Made by a program: the position numbers and the translations under genes. This document shows, piece after piece, positions 1-10,376 of a DNA stretch of 40,321 bases; position 1 is the first letter of the stretch; every line of letters begins with the position of its first letter. The stretch spans positions 1 to 40,321 of the forward strand of contig JAJFBF010000029.1 of NCBI GenBank assembly GCA_020697295.1, given 5' to 3'. The notes under the pieces were generated by a model. That model was not told the DNA's origin and did not search any database. It worked only from the letters and a program-made list of their open reading frames with translations. Origin of the DNA: Moraxellaceae bacterium (GTDB lineage Bacteria > Pseudomonadota > Gammaproteobacteria > Pseudomonadales > Moraxellaceae).

Positions 1-196
1 GGGGTCGCCGGTCCGGACTTGCCCGAGACAATCCGGGTCAGGGCGTGTTGACTCGCGCTACCACCCCCAAAACCCCTACCCAGGAAGGGGGAAATGGTCA
101 TCGTTGCCGACCAATGGCAGGAATTCTGGCGTAATCACGCGCAAAATAGCGTACTTGTTCGTCATCACGCTGCTTGCCCATGGAAGGAAGCACACA

Positions 197-1159
197 ATGG
201 CCCGTATGACCCTGAAACCCCTTATTGCCTGTTTCCTGCTGGCCCCTGCGATCTCCCTCGCCGCGCCCGCTACCGCCCCCGTCTGCGCCAATGCTGCGGC
301 GGGTGCGCTCCCCCCTGTCTCGGATATTGACTATCCGGCAATCAACCAGGCGCTCACCCAGGCCAATCCTACGCAGCGCCTCCATGGCCTGAGCGCCGAG
401 CTGAAGAAGCTGGAGCTCTCCCGCGCCACCGAAGCCACGCTGGTACGCCAGCGCCTGACGCTGGCCCTGGCCCAGTCCCAGGCCAAGCTCGGCATGAGCG
501 TGGCCGCCATGGGCAACCTCAAGCGCCTGCCGGTGACCAGTCCCCAGGCGCCCGAGGCGCTGATGCTGATGGCAGAGCTTGAAGTCCAGAACGGTCGGCA
601 AAAGGCCGCGGTGCGCTGGCTGCGCCAGCTCGCCGAGTTCTACCCGAACGAACCGGCGACCGTACACGCCCTCTGGCGTGCCGCCGAGCTCAACCATCCG
701 CATTCGCGACAGGCGCTCGCGCTCTGGCAGCAGGCCGCCCAACAGGCCGACCAGGCCCTGGCGCAGGCCAACGACTGGCGCGCGCGCAGCCAGCAGCCCG
801 GCTTCATCGACACTGTGGCCGCAGAAAAACTGCCCCCCGAACTCTGGCGCCTCGCGCGCAGCACCTTCATGGATCCCGCCTTCGCCAGCGCCGACAGCGC
901 CCAGGCCGAGGCCCGTCGGCAGCTGCAATGCATGACCGCCGGCCAGGGCGCCACGCTGCGCCGCCTGGACCAGGGCGAGAGCGTGCTCGCCAACCTCAAC
1001 AGCAAGCTTGGCAACAGCCGCAGCACCATGCACAGCTTGCTGCAAAAGCGCCTCGAAGCCGCCGTGCAGGATTGGGAAGCGCTCTCGGCCGAGGCGCACT
1101 TCCGCCTGGCCGATGCGCAGGAGCCGCGCATCCATCCAGGTCTGCGCCCCAAGGACTGA
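197..1159 (+). CDS. Secreted helical-repeat protein of unknown function
   Basis: I do not recognise the family. The 320-residue product starts with a classical signal peptide: basic MARMTLK, then a hydrophobic core, then an Ala-X-Ala-like cleavage region near residues 20-25. It is therefore probably periplasmic or outer-membrane associated. Residues about 50-200 are Ala/Leu/Gln-rich and alternate helix-like stretches, including a unit ending in FYPNEPATVHALWRAAEL that resembles a TPR-like repeat; this is inference. Two cysteines lie in the mature part, one near the N-terminus and one near residue 250. The ATG at 197 was chosen over an upstream TTG in the same frame (104) because GGAAGG lies just before it and the signal peptide begins there. 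It is followed by a strong terminator and converges on the START-domain gene. A long antisense frame over the same bases lacks any such features. Confidence 0.7.
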   Translation: MARMTLKPLIACFLLAPAISLAAPATAPVCANAAAGALPPVSDIDYPAINQALTQANPTQRLHGLSAELKKLELSRATEATLVRQRLTLALAQSQAKLGMSVAAMGNLKRLPVTSPQAPEALMLMAELEVQNGRQKAAVRWLRQLAEFYPNEPATVHALWRAAELNHPHSRQALALWQQAAQQADQALAQANDWRARSQQPGFIDTVAAEKLPPELWRLARSTFMDPAFASADSAQAEARRQLQCMTAGQGATLRRLDQGESVLANLNSKLGNSRSTMHSLLQKRLEAAVQDWEALSAEAHFRLADAQEPRIHPGLRPKD

Positions 1160-1201
1160 GCCGGCGATCCGGCAGGGCTTGCGCCAGGAATCCGCACCAT
1201 G

Positions 1202-1233
1202 AAAAAGCCCCGCTGATCAGCGGGGCTTTTTTT
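1202..1233. terminator. Bidirectional Rho-independent terminator
   Basis: This is a perfect palindrome with A and T tracts on the two sides: AAAAAGCCCCGCTGA pairs with TCAGCGGGGCTTTTT, followed by two more T. It lies 43 bases after the secreted-protein gene and can also serve the leftward START-domain/par cluster, whose last gene ends at 1342. Confidence 0.9.
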
Positions 1234-1341
1234 GGCTGAACATCACAGCGGCAGGCAAGGCCGTCGCTGGCCCTCACTCACCCGGAATCGTTCCTGCGCT
1301 CGCAAGGCAGAGGGCAAATTGCCGTGTACTGATACAGCGCC

Positions 1342-1998
1342 TTATTTCTCGCCCGGCTCGCGAATATAGTCCAGCTTCGTCGCGCGATACTTCTCGCGCA
1401 CCAGCATCTGCCGCAGGTTGCGCAGTGTCTGCTGCGGCTCGTCCGGCAAGTTGTAGTTGAACAGCAGGTGCGGCACATAGCCGCCGGGTGCGCCCTCGCC
1501 CCACAGCTCGATCTTCACCACGCCCTTTTTCTCCGGCGTCAGCCGCCACACGCTGTGCATGTCGCCCAGGCGCACGCGCTTGGGATTGGCGGGCACGAGG
1601 CCGGGCTCGGCGCGCGTCACGATCTCCACCACGCCGGCCTTGTCCTGGCGCAACACCGAATGCAGCACCGCCTCGCGCTCAAGGAAGGGATAGGGCAGGC
1701 GGTACACGCTGTGTACCCAGACTTCACGGTTGGCGTCGCGGCGCAGCAGGCGCGCCGACTTCATGCGGGCGATCCACTGCGGCATCGCTGGCACATCGGA
1801 CAGCGCCGCCACCACGGTGGACAGCGAGGCCGGCACGCGAGTGGTGGCATAGAAGCGCTTGTAGTTCGAGCCGGGGGTATCGCGGAGATAGACGCGGATG
1901 TTCCGTACGTCATCCGTGCGCGCCAGGGTCCATTGGTCGGCCCGAGTCGCGGGCGCGAGCGCGAGCAGGAAGGCCAGCAGCGGCAGCGTCCATTTCAT
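1342..1998 (-). CDS. Secreted START-domain lipid-binding-like protein
   Basis: The 218-residue product has a signal peptide (MKWTLPLLAFLLALAPATRA, cleaved near residue 20), so it is probably periplasmic. The rest resembles bacterial START/SRPBCC-fold proteins. Typical elements are the early DVRNIRVYLRDTPGSNYKRF stretch, a central VWVHSVYRLPYPFLEREAV-like segment, the DMHSVWRLTP strand and the C-terminal helix after GGYVPHLLFNYNLP. The fold binds lipids or other hydrophobic ligands in a helix-grip pocket; the ligand here is unknown. GGAG lies eight bases before the ATG. It follows parB by 24 bases in the same direction and is probably the last gene of the mnmG-rsmG-parA-parB transcript. Its role next to chromosome segregation genes is unclear and may be only positional. 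Confidence 0.8.
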   Translation of the reverse strand: MKWTLPLLAFLLALAPATRADQWTLARTDDVRNIRVYLRDTPGSNYKRFYATTRVPASLSTVVAALSDVPAMPQWIARMKSARLLRRDANREVWVHSVYRLPYPFLEREAVLHSVLRQDKAGVVEIVTRAEPGLVPANPKRVRLGDMHSVWRLTPEKKGVVKIELWGEGAPGGYVPHLLFNYNLPDEPQQTLRNLRQMLVREKYRATKLDYIREPGEK

Positions 1999-2022
1999 CT
2001 ACCGCTCTCCGGAAGCCGCGGC

Positions 2023-2922
2023 TTATTTGATGTGGGTAAGGATGCCGTCGAGTTCATCCAGCGAGTTATAACTGATGACCAGGCGACCCTTGCCACGGGC
2101 GTTGTATTCGATTTGTACGGTAGCGCCCAGGCGCTCCGCAATATCGTCCTGCAATTTGCGCACATTGGGATCCAGGGTTTTTTCGGTCGCCCCCGGCTGG
2201 TCCTTCTGGGCGAGGAGTGCGCGCACCATAGCCTCGGTCTGGCGCACCGACAGGCCCTTGGCCACGACGGCGCGGGAGGCCTTGCCCTGCATGTTGTCGG
2301 GCAGGCCGAGCAGGGCCTTGGCATGGCCCATCTCGAGGTCGCCGCATTCGAGCAGCGAGCGCGCCTCATGGTTCAGCGAGGTCAGGCGCAGCAGGTTGGT
2401 CACCGTGGCGCGGGACTTGCCCACGGCGTCGGCCACCTGCTGGTGGGTGAACTGGAACTCGTCGGCGAAGCGTTGCAGCGCAATCGCCTCTTCCATCGGG
2501 TTCAGGTTCTCACGCTGGATGTTCTCGATGAGCGCCATGGCGATGGCGGTCTCGTCGGCGATCTCGCGGATGATGACCGGAATGGAGTCGATGCCGGCGA
2601 TCTGCGTGGCGCGCCAGCGGCGCTCGCCCGCAATGATCTCGTAGCGGTTCTCGCCAATGGGACGCACGACAATGGGCTGCATCACGCCCTGGGTCTTGAT
2701 GGAGTCCGCCAGTTCCTGCAGGGCGGCCGGATCCATGTCGCGGCGCGGCTGGTAGCGGCCACGCTGCAGGAATTCCACCGGCAGGTTGCGCAATTCGCCG
2801 TCCACCGGCACCTTGCCTTCCTCGACCGCGGCCACGGTTTCCTTTACCTGGCGCACGCCGGAAAGCAGGGCATCAAGGCCCCGGCCGCCGCCGAGTCCGC
2901 GTTTTTTCGTTGTCGTCGTCAT
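2023..2922 (-). CDS. parB: Chromosome partitioning protein ParB
   Basis: ParB is the CTP-dependent clamp that loads at parS sites near the origin, spreads along DNA and recruits ParA and SMC/MukBEF-type condensins. In this 299-residue protein the N-terminal ParB/Srx domain spans about residues 47-135 and carries the CTP-binding GERRWRA motif (99-105) and the ENIQREN motif (133-139). A helix-turn-helix parS reader follows (about 158-180). The C-terminal dimerisation domain ends the protein. The N-terminus (KKRGLGGGRGLDALL) is the conserved segment that stimulates the ParA ATPase. The ATG at 2922 was preferred to a TTG two codons upstream because TGAGG is well spaced from it. It lies 86 bases after parA, separated by two hairpins. 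The matching parS sites are in recF (16263 and 16893). Confidence 0.97.
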   Translation of the reverse strand: MTTTTKKRGLGGGRGLDALLSGVRQVKETVAAVEEGKVPVDGELRNLPVEFLQRGRYQPRRDMDPAALQELADSIKTQGVMQPIVVRPIGENRYEIIAGERRWRATQIAGIDSIPVIIREIADETAIAMALIENIQRENLNPMEEAIALQRFADEFQFTHQQVADAVGKSRATVTNLLRLTSLNHEARSLLECGDLEMGHAKALLGLPDNMQGKASRAVVAKGLSVRQTEAMVRALLAQKDQPGATEKTLDPNVRKLQDDIAERLGATVQIEYNARGKGRLVISYNSLDELDGILTHIK

Positions 2923-2934
2923 GTTCAACCTCAG

Positions 2935-2996
2935 GCGCCGCGTTGCGGCGCTATTTCCATACGCCCACCGGCCTTCGCTTGTTGCGAGGGCCGGTG
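2935..2996 (-). other. Tandem hairpins in the parA-parB intercistronic gap
   Basis: Two inverted repeats fill most of the gap between the parA stop and the parB start. One has a 7-bp stem (GCGCCGC/GCGGCGC, 2935-2951) with a 3-base loop. The other has a 13-bp stem (2966-2978 with 2984-2996) with one G.U-type pair and a 5-base loop. Neither is followed by a T tract in the direction of transcription, so they are not classical terminators. They could affect mRNA stability or the ParA:ParB ratio; that is inference. Confidence 0.6.
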
Positions 2997-3008
2997 CGGC
3001 AAAACGTG

Positions 3009-3803
3009 TTAGACGGCTTCCGCCACAGTGCTGCGCGCGCCATCCTGGCGACGCAGCAGCTCGGCTGCGAGAGCGAGATAGGACATGGCGCCGCGCGAGG
3101 CGCGATCGTAGAGCAGCGCCGGCATACCGTGCGCGGGCGCTTCGGCGAGGCGGATATTGCGCGGAATGATGGTCTCGAAGAGACGGTCCGGAAAATGCGC
3201 GATCAACTCCGCGGAGACATCGGTGGCCAGCGTGTTGCGCGGATCAAACATGGTGCGCAGGATGCCGGTCACGTGCAGCTTGGGATTCACCGTCTGCGCC
3301 ACCTGGTCGATGGTGTCGATGAGCGCGGCCAGGCCCTCCAGCGCGAAATATTCGCACTGCATGGGAATGACGACGCCGTCGGCGGCTACAAGGCCGTTCA
3401 CCGTGAGGATGTTGAGCGAGGGCGCGCAGTCGATGATGATGAAATCATAGTTGTCACGCACGGTATCCAGCGCCTGGCGCAGGCGCAGCTCGCGGCCGAT
3501 GACGGTCATGAGCTCGACTTCGGCGGCGACGAGATCACTGTTGGCGCCGATCACGTGGTAACCCGCAGCCAGGTCCTTGACCAGGGCCTGGTCGATGGTG
3601 CAGCGGCGGGTCAGCACGTCGTAGGCACTGTGCGGCAGCTCGTGCTTTTCCACGCCCGAGGCCATGGTGGCGTTGCCCTGCGGATCCAGGTCGATCAGCA
3701 GCACGCGGCGCTTGGTCGCCGCCAGCGATGCGGCGAGGTTGACGCTGGTCGTGGTCTTTCCGACGCCGCCTTTCTGGTTGGCTACCGCCAGTGTCTTGTC
3801 CAT
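3009..3803 (-). CDS. parA: Chromosome partitioning ATPase ParA (Soj-like)
   Basis: ParA is a deviant Walker ATPase that dimerises on the nucleoid with ATP and moves ParB-parS complexes during origin segregation. The 264-residue protein shows the deviant Walker A motif KGGVGKTT (residues 11-18), a Walker A' region LLIDLDPQGN (35-44) and the Walker B-like segment DFIIIDCAPS (120-129). The short N-terminus without a helix-turn-helix marks it as the chromosomal type Ib/Soj kind, not a plasmid type Ia protein. The ATG at 3803 was chosen over an upstream TTG at 3842 because GGGGAAG precedes it and the family starts at this point. It lies downstream of rsmG in the mnmG-rsmG-parA-parB order common in gammaproteobacteria. 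The 162-base gap from rsmG may contain its own promoter, but I see no clear one. Confidence 0.97.
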   Translation of the reverse strand: MDKTLAVANQKGGVGKTTTSVNLAASLAATKRRVLLIDLDPQGNATMASGVEKHELPHSAYDVLTRRCTIDQALVKDLAAGYHVIGANSDLVAAEVELMTVIGRELRLRQALDTVRDNYDFIIIDCAPSLNILTVNGLVAADGVVIPMQCEYFALEGLAALIDTIDQVAQTVNPKLHVTGILRTMFDPRNTLATDVSAELIAHFPDRLFETIIPRNIRLAEAPAHGMPALLYDRASRGAMSYLALAAELLRRQDGARSTVAEAV

Positions 3804-3965
3804 GTTCTTCCCCGTTCGTCCTGCCCTTCCCGGAAGGCGCAAGTGAAACTGTCTAGATGTAATGCCGCCCTATGGCACACACGCAAAATGCGTGCGGCCC
3901 TGCAAAACCCTTTGCTCCCGGACGCGGCCCGCCGCTCCCGACAACCTTACGAAAATTCTTCACCC

Positions 3966-4591
3966 TCAGCCGCGGACGATGCGCACCAGATGCCGCTCCT
4001 CATCCAGGAACGGCACCTGGAGCGGCACCACTTCCCTGGCCTGATAACCCGCCGGCAGCGCCGCGATTTCCGCGCCGGGACTCTGGCCCTTCATCGCCAG
4101 GAACTCGCCGCCCTCGGCCAGCAGGTGCGCGCTCCACTCGATCATGTCGGCAAGCGTGGCGAAGGCGCGACTCGTCACCACGTCAAAACGGCCCTCGAAG
4201 GCCTCGGCGCGACTCTGCACCGCCACGGCGTTGGGGATATTCATCTCGGCGATCACCTGCCGCAAAAAACGTACCTTCTTGCCATTCGAATCCAGCAGCG
4301 TGACGCGGAGCGCCGGCCGCGCCAGCGCCAGCACCAGGCCGGGCAGTCCCGCGCCCGTACCAACGTCGATCAGTGAGTCGCCCCGCAGTTGCGGCAACAG
4401 GCTGAGGCTGTCGAGCAGGTGCTTCACCAGCATCTGCTCCGGGTCCCGCACCGCCGTCAGGTTGTAGGCGGCATTCCATTTCAGCAGCAGGGCGAGATAC
4501 GCCAGCAGCTGCGGCTCGATCCCCGCCGGCAGCCCGGAGAGGCCAAGGCGGCCAATGCCCTCATGCAGTTTCCTGGCCAGCGCATCATTCA

Positions 4592-4592
<1 letters not shown>
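3966..4592 (-). CDS. rsmG: 16S rRNA (guanine-527-N7) methyltransferase RsmG
   Basis: RsmG (GidB) methylates G527 of 16S rRNA in the 30S subunit, using S-adenosylmethionine; its loss is known to give low-level streptomycin resistance. The 208-residue protein is close to the E. coli length of 207. It has the N-terminal helical segment with KWNAAYNLTAVRDPEQMLVKH, which is highly typical, followed by the SAM-binding motif DVGTGAGLPG (76-85) and a Rossmann-type core with VTSRAFATLADM. Its ATG shares one base with the mnmG stop codon (TGATG), so translation is probably coupled. Confidence 0.97.
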
Positions 4593-6553
<1,961 letters not shown>

Positions 6554-6650
6554 GAGCCGCCATTAGCCAAAAAAAAGGGGGAGCGTAGTATACGGGCTGA
6601 CCCGGCAAAGAGAAGCGCCGTGGTCAGTTTTTAACCACCGGGAAATACTG

Positions 6651-7178
6651 ATGACGCCGACGCTGGATGAACTGTTCGCCCCCTGGTTGGGTGCGCTTGG
6701 AAAGGACTACCCCGCCTACCGCCACCACGTCGAGCGCCTGCTGGCGCTGTGTGAGCTGCTGGCCGCCCGCGCGGGCGTCCAGCTCGATCCCGTGGCCCTG
6801 CGCGTGGCCGCGGTCTATCACGACCTCGGCATCTGGAGCGATGGCACCTTCGACTACCTGGCGCCCTCTGCCGCTCGCGCCGCCGCCTGGCTGGAGTCAC
6901 AAGGCCAGGCCGGGCTCGCGCCACTGGTCGCGGCCATGATAGCGCAGCATCACAAGATTCGCCCGGCCGGACCGGCCAACGACCCGGTGGAGATTTTCCG
7001 TCGCGCCGACTGGATGGATGTCAGCCTGGGCCTGCTCAATGCCGGCCTGCCCCGGGCGCATTATCGCGAGCTGCTGGAGCGGTACCCGGATGCCGGCTTC
7101 CACTGGCGCCTGGTACAGCTGTCGACAAAGCGGGCACTTACTAACCCGCTAAATCCCTTGCCCATGTTCCGCTGGTAG
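6651..7178 (+). CDS. HD-domain protein (predicted metal-dependent phosphohydrolase)
   Basis: The 175-residue protein has the pattern of the HD superfamily. It has paired histidines in YRHHVERL (25-26), the HD doublet VYHDLGIW (His57-Asp58), a second histidine pair AQHHKI (100-101) and a later aspartate in RRADWMD (Asp120). These are the usual metal ligands of HD hydrolases, which act on phosphoester or nucleotide substrates; the actual substrate cannot be read from the sequence. No signal peptide or membrane segment is seen, so it is probably cytoplasmic. GGGAAA lies six bases before the ATG. It is the only rightward gene in an otherwise leftward arm, divergent from mnmG and convergent with the MFS transporter. 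Confidence 0.75.
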   Translation: MTPTLDELFAPWLGALGKDYPAYRHHVERLLALCELLAARAGVQLDPVALRVAAVYHDLGIWSDGTFDYLAPSAARAAAWLESQGQAGLAPLVAAMIAQHHKIRPAGPANDPVEIFRRADWMDVSLGLLNAGLPRAHYRELLERYPDAGFHWRLVQLSTKRALTNPLNPLPMFRW

Positions 7179-7194
7179 ACCGAGCCTTCCTGCG

Positions 7195-7231
7195 CGGGCC
7201 GTTCCTGACCTGCTCCGTTCCAAACGGCCCG
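7195..7231. terminator. Possible weak terminator hairpin after the HD gene
   Basis: A 9-bp inverted repeat (CGGGCCGTT with AACGGCCCG) encloses a 19-base loop, followed within five bases by TTTT. The loop is long and the T tract short, so it is only a weak candidate for ending the HD gene transcript. The rest of 7179-7402 shows nothing else I can support. Confidence 0.25.
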
Positions 7232-7402
7232 ACCGCTTTTCTGTGGCCGGGGCGTGACAATGAAGGCCGGGGGCATCACTACGGCTCAACCCATCCCCGT
7301 GCCAGCGAGGCCGCCCGGCGCCTCCCTCATACTGAACAGCCTGGCCCTCGATCCCGCCTTGAGACGCTCGTCTCCTGGGCGAGTGGCCGGGCCAGTCTTT
7401 CC

Positions 7403-8800
7403 TCAGGCCACCTGATCCAGCGAGCGATCGCGGGTTTCCTGTACGCACCAGATGGCGACGAAACTGATGACGGCCGCCGCGGTCACATAGCCGCCTACCC
7501 AAGGTAGGCCGCCCGCCATCACCAGGCGCTGCGCCAGGTAGGGGGCGAAGGAGGCCCCCACGATGCCGCCCAGGTTATAGGACAGCGAGGCGCCGGTATA
7601 ACGCACACGGGTCGGGAAGAGCTCGGGCAGGAAGGCGCCCATGGGGCCGAAGATCATGCCCATCAGGAACAATTCCAGGGACAGGAAGATCGTGATGCCC
7701 AGGGCGCCGCCGTCGCGGAACAACGGCTCCATGAGAAATCCCGAGAGCGCGGCCAGCACGCAGCCGGCCAGCATCACCGGGCGTCGTCCCCAGGTGTCGG
7801 CGGCACGCGCCGACAGCGGGATGGCCAGGGCCATGAAGACAATCGCGATGCACTCCAGCGCCAGGAAATCCTGCCGGGCAAAGCCCAGCTCGCGGGTGCC
7901 GTGGCTGAGCGAGAACACCGTGGCGATATAAAACAGCGCATAACAGATCACCATTCCGAGCGTGCCCAGCACGGCCGGCTTCCAGTAGCCGCGCAGCAAC
8001 TCCAGCAGCGGCACCTCCACGCGCTCGTTGCGCTCCAGCGTCTTGCGGAAGGCCGGCGTCTCGGCCAGCGAAAAGCGTACATACAGGCCGACGGCCAGCA
8101 GCACCGCCGAGAGCAGGAAAGGCAGGCGCCAGCCCCAGGCCTGGAACTCGCTTTCCGACAGGAGCAGAGCCAGCACCAGGAACAGGCCGTTGGCCAGCAG
8201 GAAGCCGATCGGTGCGCCGAGCTGCGGGAACATGCCGAACCAGGCGCGCTTGCCGGGCGGTGCGTTTTCCGTGGCGAGCAGCGCCGCCCCGCCCCACTCC
8301 CCGCCCAGGCCGATGCCCTGGCCAAAGCGCAGCAGGCATAACAGCAGCGGCGCCCAGAAACCGATCTCGGCATAGACGGGCAGCAGGCCGATCAGCGTGG
8401 TGGACAGGCCCATGATGAGCAGGGCCGCGACCAGCGTCGCCTTGCGCCCGACCCGGTCACCGAAATGACCGAACAGCGCCGCGCCCAGCGGGCGCGCAAT
8501 AAAGGCGATGCTGAAACTGGCGAAGGCGCTGAGCAGCTGGGCGCCTTCCGAGGCGCCCGGAAAAAACAGCGGCCCCAGTATCAGCGCCGCGGCGGTCGCG
8601 TAGATGTAGAAGTCGTAGTACTCGATGGCGGTGCCGACCAGGCTGGCCATCAGGATGCGACCCGTGGAGTTGGCCGGGACCTGCGGCGAATCGGCGCCTG
8701 CGGCAACAGCGAGGTCGGTCGCGACATTGGCCGTGACGGTGGCGTCCGTCGGCACTGTGCCTGCCTGGGAACCCGGCGGCGTGGCAGGAGAATGCGTCAT
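7403..8800 (-). CDS. MFS transporter, metabolite:H+ symporter (MHS) family
   Basis: The 465-residue protein has about 12 hydrophobic helices after a 45-residue polar N-terminus. Signatures of the MHS branch (ProP, ShiA, KgtP, citrate carriers) are clear: GTAIEYYDFYIYATAAAL in TM1, GHFGDRVGRKATL in the TM2-3 loop, LRFGQGIGLGGEWGGAALL in TM4 and FSLAETPAF after TM6, with GPMGAFLPELFPTRVRYTG in the second half. These carriers import organic acids, osmolytes or similar solutes with protons. The substrate here is unknown; dicarboxylate, shikimate or betaine are all possible. Its ATG lies two bases after the mnmE stop, so it is probably read from the mnmE transcript. This is an unusual downstream partner for mnmE. 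Confidence 0.88.
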   Translation of the reverse strand: MTHSPATPPGSQAGTVPTDATVTANVATDLAVAAGADSPQVPANSTGRILMASLVGTAIEYYDFYIYATAAALILGPLFFPGASEGAQLLSAFASFSIAFIARPLGAALFGHFGDRVGRKATLVAALLIMGLSTTLIGLLPVYAEIGFWAPLLLCLLRFGQGIGLGGEWGGAALLATENAPPGKRAWFGMFPQLGAPIGFLLANGLFLVLALLLSESEFQAWGWRLPFLLSAVLLAVGLYVRFSLAETPAFRKTLERNERVEVPLLELLRGYWKPAVLGTLGMVICYALFYIATVFSLSHGTRELGFARQDFLALECIAIVFMALAIPLSARAADTWGRRPVMLAGCVLAALSGFLMEPLFRDGGALGITIFLSLELFLMGMIFGPMGAFLPELFPTRVRYTGASLSYNLGGIVGASFAPYLAQRLVMAGGLPWVGGYVTAAAVISFVAIWCVQETRDRSLDQVA

Positions 8801-8802
8801 GA

Positions 8803-10185
8803 TTATTTGCCGATGCAGAAGCTGGAGAAGATGCGCCCGAGCAAGTCGTCGGAGGTGAATTCGCCGGTGATTTCAGCCAGGGCGTTCTGCGCCACGCGCA
8901 GGTCCTCCGCGACCAGCTCGCCGGCGCCGCGGTCGAGCAGCTGCTGCAGCGCGACCATCACCGCGGCGCGGGCGCGCGTCAGCGCCTCGAGGTGACGGCG
9001 CCGGGCACTGAACACGCCGGCCTCTCCCGTCTGGAAACCCATCCGGACCTTGAGCAGCTCACGCAGCTCGGCCAGGCCGTCGCCCTGCCGTGCCGACAGC
9101 ACCAGCTCCTGGTACTCCTGTCCGTCCGGTGCCGTGCAACCACGGCGTCCGGCGAGCTGTCCGGCCACAAGGTCGCATTTGTTGGCGACCAGCAGCAGCT
9201 TGTCCGGCGCCGGCAGGGGGGAAAAATACTCGGCCGCCTGCGCCAACGGATCCGCGTCCGCGCCCAGGTCGTAAACAAAGAGCATGCAATCCGCCCTTGC
9301 CACTTCCTGCAGGGCGCGGCGCACCCCTTCCTGCTCCACGATATCGCTGGTCTCGCGCAGGCCCGCGGTGTCGATCACATGCAGCGGCATGCCATCGATC
9401 TGGATGCGCTCGCGCAGCACATCGCGCGTCGTGCCGGCGACGGGCGTGACAATGGCCGCCTCGAAGCCGGCCAGCGCATTCATCAGGCTGGACTTGCCGG
9501 CATTGGGCCGGCCCGCGATCACCACCTGCATGCCTTCACGCAACAGTGCGCCCTGCCGCGCTTGCGCCAGCACACCGTCGAGCTCGGCCTGCAGCCCCAG
9601 CAGCTCTTTCTCGACATGGCCGTCGCTGAGAAAGTCGACCTCCTCGTCCGGGAAGTCGATGGCCGCCTCCACATACATGCGCAGGCCGATGAGACTCTCC
9701 ACCAGCGCATGCACCTTCTGCGAGAAGACGCCGGCCAGTGAGCGCACCGCGGAGCGCGCGGCCTCCTCGCTGCCCGCATCGATAAGGTCGGCAATGGCCT
9801 CGGCCTGGGCCAGGTCCAGACGATCATTGAGGAAGGCGCGCTCCGAGAATTCTCCCGGCCGCGCCATGCGTGCCCCGAGCTCCAGCACGCGCCGCAACAG
9901 CAGATCCATCACCACGGGCCCGCCATGGCCCTGCAGCTCGACCACTTCCTCGCCGGTGAAGGAGCGCGGCGCCGGAAAGAACAGCGCCAGGCCTTCGTCG
10001 AGCGCCAGGCCGGTCGCGTCCCGGAAGCTGCCAAACACCGCCTGGCGCGGCGGCAGCGGCTGGCTGCGTACGAGCAGGGCCAGGCCAATGGCCCCGGCCT
10101 GCGGGCCGGAAACGCGCACGATGCCGATGCCACCGCGCCCGGGGGGCGTGGCAATCGCGGCAATCGTGTCCTTGGTCGAGTTCAT
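8803..10185 (-). CDS. mnmE: tRNA modification GTPase MnmE
   Basis: MnmE (TrmE) is a GTPase that binds a tetrahydrofolate derivative and acts with MnmG on wobble uridine 34 of tRNA. The 460-residue protein (E. coli has 454) shows the N-terminal start [19 protein letters not shown], the folate-binding domain, the helical domain, and an inserted G domain. The G domain has the P-loop GRPNAGKS (225-232), the TTRD G2 motif, DTAG and NKCD. The C-terminal CIGK motif with catalytic Cys457 ends the protein. The start is uncertain: ATG codons at 10185 and 10194 and a GTG at 10239 share the frame, and none has a clear Shine-Dalgarno. I chose 10185 because it best fits the family N-terminus. A hairpin terminator separates it from yidC. 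Confidence 0.95.
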   Translation of the reverse strand: MNSTKDTIAAIATPPGRGGIGIVRVSGPQAGAIGLALLVRSQPLPPRQAVFGSFRDATGLALDEGLALFFPAPRSFTGEEVVELQGHGGPVVMDLLLRRVLELGARMARPGEFSERAFLNDRLDLAQAEAIADLIDAGSEEAARSAVRSLAGVFSQKVHALVESLIGLRMYVEAAIDFPDEEVDFLSDGHVEKELLGLQAELDGVLAQARQGALLREGMQVVIAGRPNAGKSSLMNALAGFEAAIVTPVAGTTRDVLRERIQIDGMPLHVIDTAGLRETSDIVEQEGVRRALQEVARADCMLFVYDLGADADPLAQAAEYFSPLPAPDKLLLVANKCDLVAGQLAGRRGCTAPDGQEYQELVLSARQGDGLAELRELLKVRMGFQTGEAGVFSARRRHLEALTRARAAVMVALQQLLDRGAGELVAEDLRVAQNALAEITGEFTSDDLLGRIFSSFCIGK

Positions 10186-10330
10186 GGGAGTCATCAGGAG
10201 TGAAGGGGCAATCCGCAATAGTGCCAGAGTCCGGGTCACACCGCGCCACCCGGCGCAGCGTCAGGGGCCACTATGAAGAGCGAGGCCGTGGTCGCAAGGT
10301 CGCACGCCCTTCCTCTGGCCCGCAGGCTAA

Positions 10331-10360
10331 TGAAAAAGGCCCCCGCAGGAGCCTTTTTCA
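10331..10360 (-). terminator. Rho-independent terminator after yidC
   Basis: TGAAAAAGGC pairs perfectly with GCCTTTTTCA over 10 bp, with two more inner G-C pairs and a CGCA loop. On the leftward strand the stem ends in a T run. It lies 17 bases past the yidC stop and before mnmE, so mnmE probably has a separate promoter or depends on read-through. Confidence 0.85.
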
Positions 10361-10376
10361 ATTTTTCTGACCGGGG

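Noticed and set aside
48..53. TTGACT near the left edge as a -35 element
   Set aside because: No -10-like sequence lies at 16-18 bases downstream.
94..330. Short rightward frame with a purine-rich stretch before its ATG at 94
   Set aside because: It overlaps the signal-peptide gene in another frame, the product has no family features, and the AGGAAGGGGG run alone is weak evidence.
98..1135. 345-codon leftward open frame opposite the secreted protein gene
   Set aside because: The opposite strand has a signal peptide, a ribosome site and a downstream terminator; the antisense product is His/Gly/Arg-rich with no recognisable features.
3844..3851. GTGAAACT before parA, like a parS half-site
   Set aside because: Only one arm is present, so it is not a parS palindrome.
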